From: Portulaca oleracea
Taxonomy: Eukaryota; Streptophyta; Magnoliopsida; Caryophyllales; Portulacaceae
Direction of reading: 5' to 3'
NCBI GenBank assembly: GCA_029582165.1
Contig: CM055893.1
Location: 20,336,679 to 20,400,678 of the forward strand
Length of the DNA: 64,000 nt
This document shows positions 58,019-64,000 of the stretch, in pieces. How positions within the stretch are numbered: position 1 is the first letter of the stretch; the number at the start of each line of letters is the position of its first letter. The notes beneath the pieces were generated by a model, which was not told the origin of the DNA, did no database searches, and saw only the letters and a list, made by a program, of their open reading frames with translations. The translations under genes and the position numbers were made by a program.

Positions 58019-59425
58019 TGATGACAATTTATTTATTTTACAAATCCGTTTTTATTATTTAAATACTCGAAATTACGCCCAAAAATATATTAAATATAAC
58101 TTAAAATCGGTCCAAACACAAATTCAGGCCCAAAAGAAAGCGACTAGACCGCCAAGAAAAGTCAAAACCCGCGCCGGTTTTGACCGTTCTTGGGCTGGGC
58201 CGTCCGCTGTCCTGGGTCAGAGAAAATGAGTCAGAAACGGTAAAACCCGTGCGGGTTTTATCGTTTCCCGGCCCACTTTTTCTCGACTTTAGCCTTGAAT
58301 GTGATGAATGGGAGATGTTAAGTCATTTTTAATTGTTTTTAGTGTAAATTTCAAGATTAAATAATTAAACGGATTATAAAAAGAATAAAAGAGTCGCCAA
58401 CCGATTTAAGGAAACCGACAAACCATAAAAACTATTAAAATAACTTCGGTCAACGAAACCCGATTCTAAGTTCGGGGGTAAGGTTACAAATTCAAGAATT
58501 ATAAGAATTCTGGAATTCGCCTGTTAGAAAACAAACTCTACTATTAAAATGAAAAAAGAGCGGGGGGAAGTTTAATTAATTTCACAAGTTTATATTCTTA
58601 TCATGCAATATAAAATGAAGTTTTTTTGTTTACAAACTATGCACAAGTAAAGGAATTAATTTACCAATTACATGATTTAAATAACCATGATGAAAATGAA
58701 AACGAACCTCTTTTGATTTGAGAGCCCGAATGTGCCGGTCGAAGATGCTGATTTTGCCTTGACTTGGAACTTTAGATGGAAGGGTGTAAGTGGTTTAGAA
58801 AAATGGTATGAGGGTGATAATATGGATATGACAAAAAATGATTAGAAGAGAATTAGAGAGTGGATATGGATGATGCAATTTTAAGAGAGTTTAGGTGATA
58901 ATGATGGTATTAGTTGATGCCATTAGTGGAAGAATGGAGGGGGTATTTATAGTTAGAGATAGCGAGGTTTAGGAGGGAAAATCATGGGGGACACATCCTC
59001 ATGATCATGCCATGCAATCAAGTAGCACCCAAGTCAAGGGCAAAGGTCAAAGCACATGGGGCTAATATCAAGGGAGGGTGATCAAGATGATTTTGGCGCC
59101 GGATTCTGGAAATTAAACCCCGCGCGAGTTTTAAAATACCCACACACGGATCGCTGACGTGGACGCTGAACGATGCGTTTTGGCTACATGATAACCCACG
59201 CGGGTTTTAAAGTCTGGGCCGGGGCGCGCCTTGGGCCTGTTCTGGTACTGGGGCCGCTTTCTTGGTTTTAAAACCCGTGCGGGTTTTGTTTCTGGAAGTG
59301 GGCCGGCTTGTTTTGATTTATTTGCATTGCTTGCTACATTGGCCCAATGATGTATCCGGCATTTGATGTTTTATTCACACTTTTGATAAGTCGGGATTAT
59401 ATTGGTAAAAATTTTGGTGTCTACA
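58019..59425 (-). repeat. Probable Tat-lineage 3' LTR (element D)
   Basis: Minus strand starts TGTAGACACCAAAATTTT next to a polypurine tract and ends ATTGTCATCA; about 1407 bp. It resembles LTR C in start, GAGTCGCC block (58391) and TTCGGGGGTAAGG block. It carries AAAACCCG(C/T)GCGGGTTTT words at about 58165, 58242, 59115, 59191 and 59271. It seems inserted in element C just beyond the PMD ORF. The paired LTR is not visible. Confidence 0.55.
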
Positions 59426-60591
59426 GAGAGCCCCCACTTTGATCGAGTCCGAATAGGACGAAGGTCAAAGTAGCCTTGATGTTTGTATTGTTGCTGGCGA
59501 TGCTCTTTTACATGGCGACCGGCTGATGTTGCTGATGCTGATGTCGTTGGTAACCTTTAGATGGCAACCGTTGGATGACTTGTGCTGGAGGTGTCGTTGG
59601 AGACCTTTAAGTGGAATCCGCTGCACGACTGACATTGATGAAGAGGTCGTCGGTAATCTTTAGATGGTGACCATTGGACGACTGATGCTGAGAATGTCGT
59701 TGGAGACCTTTACGTGGAACCCACTGCACGATTAACGCTTATGAAGAGGTCGTCGGTAACCTTTAGATGGTGACCGTTGGACGACCGATGCTGAAAATGT
59801 CGTTGGAGCCGTTTATGGGGAACCCGTTTGGACAACTGTTGCTGATGACATCGTTGGAGGCCTTTAGGTGGCGACCATTGGACGACTGTCGTTGACGACA
59901 TCGTTGGAGGCCTTTAGGTGGCGACCGTTTGACGACTGTCGCTGATGGTGCTCTTTTATGCGGCAACCGGATGACCGATGGTCCCTTTTTAGCGGCGACC
60001 TGATGATGGTTCTCTTTTATGTGGCAACCTGAAAAATCATCAAAAAAGTAAGTATTAGTTTTCGCGAAAATGTAAATGGGTTCAGATTTTTACCTGAATG
60101 TTGGGGATCCTTGGGCCGTTGAAAGATGATGGGCCGCAGGATCTTGTGCCGCTGATTTTGGTTTTTGTAGGTATAAAATCCATGCGGGTTTTATAAGATC
60201 TATTGGGCCATCGAAAGGCGCTGGGCCGTGAGAATGGGCCTGTAGGGCGCTCAAAACCCGCGCGAGTTTTGGCCCCCTTTTTTTCTTTTTCTTTCCTCTT
60301 CGTGAAGGGAATCAATGGTGGGCCCGGGCTTTGTGTGGACGAGAGAGAGCCATGCAGCATGTCTCTTCTTTGGGTGGCAAAGGGATGACCTTTGGATTTT
60401 CGGCCAATGAAACGCATTTGGCATCTCCAGGCGAGTCCTAGAAACGAGCGATTCATATTCACTCAACATTTCTATAAATGCCAAGCTTCATTCATCTCAT
60501 TCATTCACATCTTCCACTTTTTCTCATCTCTCTAGCTCATTTTCTCTCTCTAGAAAATTTTTCTTTGAAGGTAACTTTGGGTTTTTTGAAA
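59426..60591 (-). other. Element D 3' region: polypurine tract and about 50-bp tandem array
   Basis: Minus strand ATCAAAGTGGGGGCTCTC (59426-59443) is the polypurine tract. 59540-59950 holds about eight 48-56-bp units with the word TCGTTGGAG(A/G)CCTTTA(G)(A/G)TGG and GACGACTG; alternate units are more alike, giving a roughly 104-bp higher-order period. Degraded units run to 60030. Dyad words recur at 60176 and 60251. ORFs here are readings of the repeat. Confidence 0.65.
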
Positions 60592-62030
60592 ATGCATCCT
60601 AGAGGTCGTAGGAATCCTCCTCTTCCGCATGCGGCGACATGGCCCCATGAGATATCTTCAAGGTGCAACTTTATTCCAGGTGCACATGTCGACCCTTCGG
60701 ACATTACCATTCATTCTTGGAAGCATGCTTGGTTCTACCGCTCCCATGGCAAGGAAATTTTCGAAACTCCTCTTTTTGATGCTTAGTTTAATAATGAAAA
60801 ATGAGCAAGCACGAATTTATTTTTTTTCATGTCTTGTCGATTTTTATTATTTTAAGCATGCCTTAAATTGATGCGTCAACATATCTTCATGATGTTTCTT
60901 TATTCATTCCTAACGATAACTCACTTTGAGAGAAGGACCAAACTTGACCTAAAGAAAACAGAATGGGTTTTATGCGTGCTCAGCCCAAAAGAAACGAGGA
61001 AAACGGCCCACTAGAACAGAGAAAACCCGCGCGGGTTTTCTGGCCCATAGACCACCCAAAAAGAAACCGGGCCTGGATATGCGGCCCATCAAAGAGCCAA
61101 AACCAATGCGGGTTTTAGTTCTGCTGGGCCGACTCTGTACATGACGAAAACTTCTCTTTTTTTTTTTGTCTTTCTTCTTTTTTTGTCACTTTTTTCAATT
61201 TATTTATCTCGTGGGCCATGGCTGTGAGCATAGTGTTGGTGCTGGGTCCACCTAGGGCCCGAAAGAATACGCCTTGGTCCATTAGATGAGCCCCCCGAAT
61301 TTAACTTTGCCCCTCCTGTTTTGTCACTAGGAGGATAACTTGAAAACTCCCGGCGTCCTAAAGGACCTCCTTAAGGTAGCCAACTCGATTCCCGGGGACT
61401 TCGTTAACAACACCTTGACTGCTGCGGGGCTTATGCCGTTCTGGAAATGTCTGGTGGCCTGGAAAGGCCGTACGTTTCTTGTTATAGGTCGTGCTATGGT
61501 GGAAAGGTTTTGGGACACGACCAACTCCTTCCATCTGTCCGTGGGTGAGATGATGGTTACCGCCACGGATTTTGTTATGATCACCAGTCTTCCTTGGGGC
61601 GAGCGTGACGTATTCTTCAACGACGAGATTCTGCCAGGTCTTGGAATTGCTGGGTCCAGTGTCAGCGCGTTTAGCTAAGGACAGGGCCTATCCAACCTCG
61701 CCTGTGCGCACTTCGAGGCGGCCATCCGCGACGCCAACTTTCAAAATTTGCCCAGGGATCAACGCCGCTTCACCTTTTTGGCGTACGTCATCTCTGCCAC
61801 TCTTTTCGCCAATCGGGGAGATAACATTACTTTGACCTTGTTTCAGAATCTCCTGGACCTGAAAGAGGTTCGGAACTTGAATTGGGGCAAAGCTGCGTAT
61901 GCGAACTTCCTCCTCTGACTTCGTCGCGGTGTCAGACTGTCACTGGATGATGATCCAGTTTACCTCCACGAGTCTCACACTTGCTACAAGTACGGTCCTT
62001 CTTTATGGAAGGTGCTTGAGGTATGTACTC
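60592..62030 (+). pseudogene. Plant mobile domain protein, antisense to element D
   Basis: Exon-like ORF 60592-60786 (MHPRGRRNPPLP...PLFDA). After a gap, TCACTAG/GAGGATAAC at 61331 opens the second piece: KVANSIPGDFVNNTLTAAGL, ERFWDTTNSFHLSVGEMMVT, DFVMITSLPWGE, a shift near 61670, then DQRRFTFLAYVISATLF and NLNWGKAAYANFLL, then a stop and SLDDDPVYLHESHTCYKYGP ending near GKVLEV-like 62020. These are PMD hallmarks, parallel to 57174-57965. Two frame lesions are visible. The next element starts at 62094. Confidence 0.72.
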
Positions 62031-62093
62031 GAGACTCTTCTCTTTGTAGTTTTGCTACTCTTTTGCTATTTCTTTGACTTTATATTCATGCAG

Positions 62094-62837
62094 TGATGCA
62101 TAATGGGATCAAAGATGATCACATTACACACGATTTAAGGATCTTTAAAAACCAAGATAAGAATCTTGCTTCTCAAAGTTCTCAAGGATCCAAAAATGAA
62201 TGATAATGGATGAAGATAAACGAAAAGAGGGATTAATTCGTTTACCAAGATCAAATGGAAGTTTGATGAACGATGGAATGACGATTGATGAATGATGATG
62301 AACGACACTCTTTGAACGTTTGAAGAACAATGAAGATGATTGAATGCTTGATGAGTTCTTGATGAATTCTTGATGAGTTCTTGATGAATGTCGTTTGAAT
62401 GGTTGAATGATAATGGCGATTTGAAGCTCTCTTGAAGGATATAGGCACACCACCTCCAAGACTCTTCAAAAAGCCATTATCATTCTATCATTCTAGTGAG
62501 TTTCGTTTGATTCATTAGAATTCTTTCGATTGCATTTTCATTGTTTCTATCTTTCATTTACACATCTAAAGTGCTAAATCATAAGATAGATTCATCATTC
62601 AATTCGTTTCAACCATTCATTCATTCGTTCATTCATTCTACAATCATCAATCATTCATTCGTTCATCATTTCCATTCATTTGGTAATCATCTTTCATAGT
62701 TCTTTCCATCTTTTTCATCAATTTCCATTCCATTTTTGGTGTTCCATTGAACTTTGAGAAGGGAGATTCCTATCTTCGTTTTTAAAGATCCTTAGTTTGT
62801 GTGTAATGAGATCATCCCTTGGTCCCATTATGCATCA
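62094..62837 (+). repeat. 5' LTR of a Ty3-type element with long inverted ends
   Basis: 744 bp starting TGATGCATAATGGGA and ending TCCCATTATGCATCA. The inverted match continues for about 90 bp with roughly ten differences (including AAGGATCTTTAAAAAC and CTTCTCAAAGTTC). It is placed directly before an iMet primer site and gag, so I call it an LTR; the partner LTR is outside the window. A short TTGATGA(G/A)TTC repeat (four units) lies at 62348-62392. Confidence 0.65.
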
Positions 62838-62841
62838 AAAT

Positions 62842-62853
62842 TGGTATCAGAGC
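62842..62853 (+). other. Primer binding site, initiator tRNA-Met
   Basis: TGGTATCAGAGC lies four bases after the LTR end, the standard iMet site. Confidence 0.88.
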
Positions 62854-63105
62854 TTAGGAGTTTGATTCTCTTAGTTCTTGAACCATCTTTCTACAAAACT
62901 TTCCATCACAAAAACGTTCCTACCATCTCTCCATTACACGCCATCCATTAGTTCTTCCAAGAACTCATCAAGAACTCATAAAGAACCATTAGCTCCACAA
63001 AAAACCCATAGCCCAAACACAATCCGAACCCAAATACAACCCCCCTCTCATCCCCACGTGCTAACCCCAAACCCATGAGTTTCTTGTGATCTTTTTTCAT
63101 ATTCT

Positions 63106-64000
63106 ATGGCTTACAAAAGATCTAGCATGAGTTCTCAACGTGAATTACAACGCTTGGAGCAACAAATTGATGATCTCACCAAACAAATGGAAGAATTTGG
63201 GATTCTTCAAAAGGGATCAAGAAGCGCTTGTTCACGTGACTACATCAACAAGCTTGAAAGAATGAAGCAAGGGAGCAAGGATGTGGTCGAATATACAATA
63301 GAATTCAGGTGGCTATTATGGAAATACGCTCTTGAGGAGGATGATCAACGAGTTGTGGTATGTTACTTCCTTGGTCTTAATGATTACATTCGACGTGTTG
63401 TTGTAAATCAACCTTTCACAAACTTGGAAGAGTTAAGTTCTTTAGCTTTTTATGTTGAAGTAAAGAGTAAAGAACTCTTGGACAAAACCCGTACACACAC
63501 AAAAACTCCACAAAATCAGCCCCCATCCCATCTCACACCTACTAACCAAAGCACCTCAAAACAGCCCATAAACCTCCCCATTCCCATTGTCCAAGACAAG
63601 GAAATCATTGACCAAAGTACAAGTCTATCTTGCCAAAGTTTTGATCATGTTGTAAGTGCAAGTCAAACGTCATCTTATGAGCAACCAGAATTTGAAAGTG
63701 AATCATTTGATGTATTTGACGTGTATGAGGATGCTAATGAAGTATGTGATAACCTTGGCATGAATGAGGAAGCTAATGTAGTTTGTAGCATGCCTAAAGA
63801 AGAGTTTAAGGTGTATGACAATCCCTTGTATGAGGAGAATAATGATGAGTTTCGAGTATATGTCAACCCATTGTATGAGGAGGAAGGCGTGAATGAAGAA
63901 GAGCAACGTGATAAGATGTGTTCATTGTTCCAAGAAGGAGAAAGTAGTGCCATCTATGAGGATCTTGACACTAGCATTGGCATTGATAAGGACCATGGCA
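63106..64000 (+). CDS. Truncated Ty3-type Gag with acidic tail, runs off the window
   Basis: Open from ATG 63106 to the end (298 codons, no stop). N-terminus is a short coiled coil (QRLEQQIDDLTKQMEEFG). Then LERMKQGSKDVVEYTIEFRW, CYFLGLNDYIRRVVV and EELSSLAFYVEVKSKELL match the C-terminal half of the retrotransposon Gag domain; the usual N-terminal half is missing. A Pro/Thr/Gln linker leads to an acidic tail with a repeated V-Y-x-NPLYEE motif. No zinc knuckle before the window ends. It may be a non-autonomous element; the remainder is unseen. Confidence 0.72.
   Translation, partial: MAYKRSSMSSQRELQRLEQQIDDLTKQMEEFGILQKGSRSACSRDYINKLERMKQGSKDVVEYTIEFRWLLWKYALEEDDQRVVVCYFLGLNDYIRRVVVNQPFTNLEELSSLAFYVEVKSKELLDKTRTHTKTPQNQPPSHLTPTNQSTSKQPINLPIPIVQDKEIIDQSTSLSCQSFDHVVSASQTSSYEQPEFESESFDVFDVYEDANEVCDNLGMNEEANVVCSMPKEEFKVYDNPLYEENNDEFRVYVNPLYEEEGVNEEEQRDKMCSLFQEGESSAIYEDLDTSIGIDKDHG

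Noticed and set aside
59710..59966. Minus-strand ORFs with repeating RSPPKGLQR-like sequence
   Set aside because: Open frames forced by the 50-bp tandem array, not evidence of a repeat protein.
53213..61120. CRISPR-like array from the repeated AAATCCGCGAG or AAACCCGCGCGGG words
   Set aside because: Words are short, variable, irregularly spaced and in plant retroelements; there are no cas genes.

Overview
The window is plant nuclear DNA, most likely from a eudicot. Retrotransposon families, tRNA primer sites and a spliced SOSEKI-type gene all point that way. There are no bacterial operons, tRNA/rRNA genes or CRISPR arrays. Most of the 64 kb is a stack of nested LTR retrotransposons and their relics. 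I can support one apparently intact host gene (SOSEKI/DUF966, 43706-45173, minus) and one broken host exon (beta-galactosidase, 16129-16306, plus).

Layout. 1-15020: a Ty1/copia 5' end (LTR plus gag, minus strand), cut in half by a complete but dead Athila-type Ty3/gypsy element (345-13936, minus). 15021-17278: host DNA with the beta-galactosidase promoter and first exon. About 17280-37767: a SIRE-like copia relic broken by three insertions: a pol-less Ty3-type element with TSD GTAAG (18163-26203), a solo LTR (26631-27706), and a gag-protease-only Athila relative with TSD CTGTT (29984-37583). The two halves of the SIRE relic face opposite ways. 37768-45250: host DNA with a Tourist-like MITE and the SOSEKI gene. 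45979-48290: a decayed MuDR-like transposase. 48370-50966: a second SIRE-like relic. About 51890-53069: a LINE ORF1 relic, abutted by 53070-62093, two probable Tat-lineage elements in minus orientation. Each has a 3' LTR, a polypurine tract, a repeat-bearing 3' region and an antisense plant-mobile-domain ORF. 62094-64000: the 5' LTR, iMet primer site and truncated gag of another Ty3-type element that runs off the window.

The nesting gives a relative chronology. Several insertions sit in frame-preserving positions, so the empty site can be read across the flanks. The LTR retrotransposon protein genes are mostly dead: nonsense codons, frameshifts, lost catalytic residues or missing pol. Several elements therefore look non-autonomous and would have depended on enzymes supplied in trans.

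Most unusual patterns. (1) Nearly every retroelement family carries its own short GC-rich dyad 'word', scattered many times through LTRs and UTRs but not coding regions. One word is shared between a gypsy and a copia element, and another shows paired changes in its arms. (2) All families with a visible 3' end have a second, internal polypurine-like tract, and three families share a hairpin just upstream of the real one. (3) The LTR at 62094 has inverted-repeat ends about 90 bp long. These are read directly from the sequence; their functions are inference.
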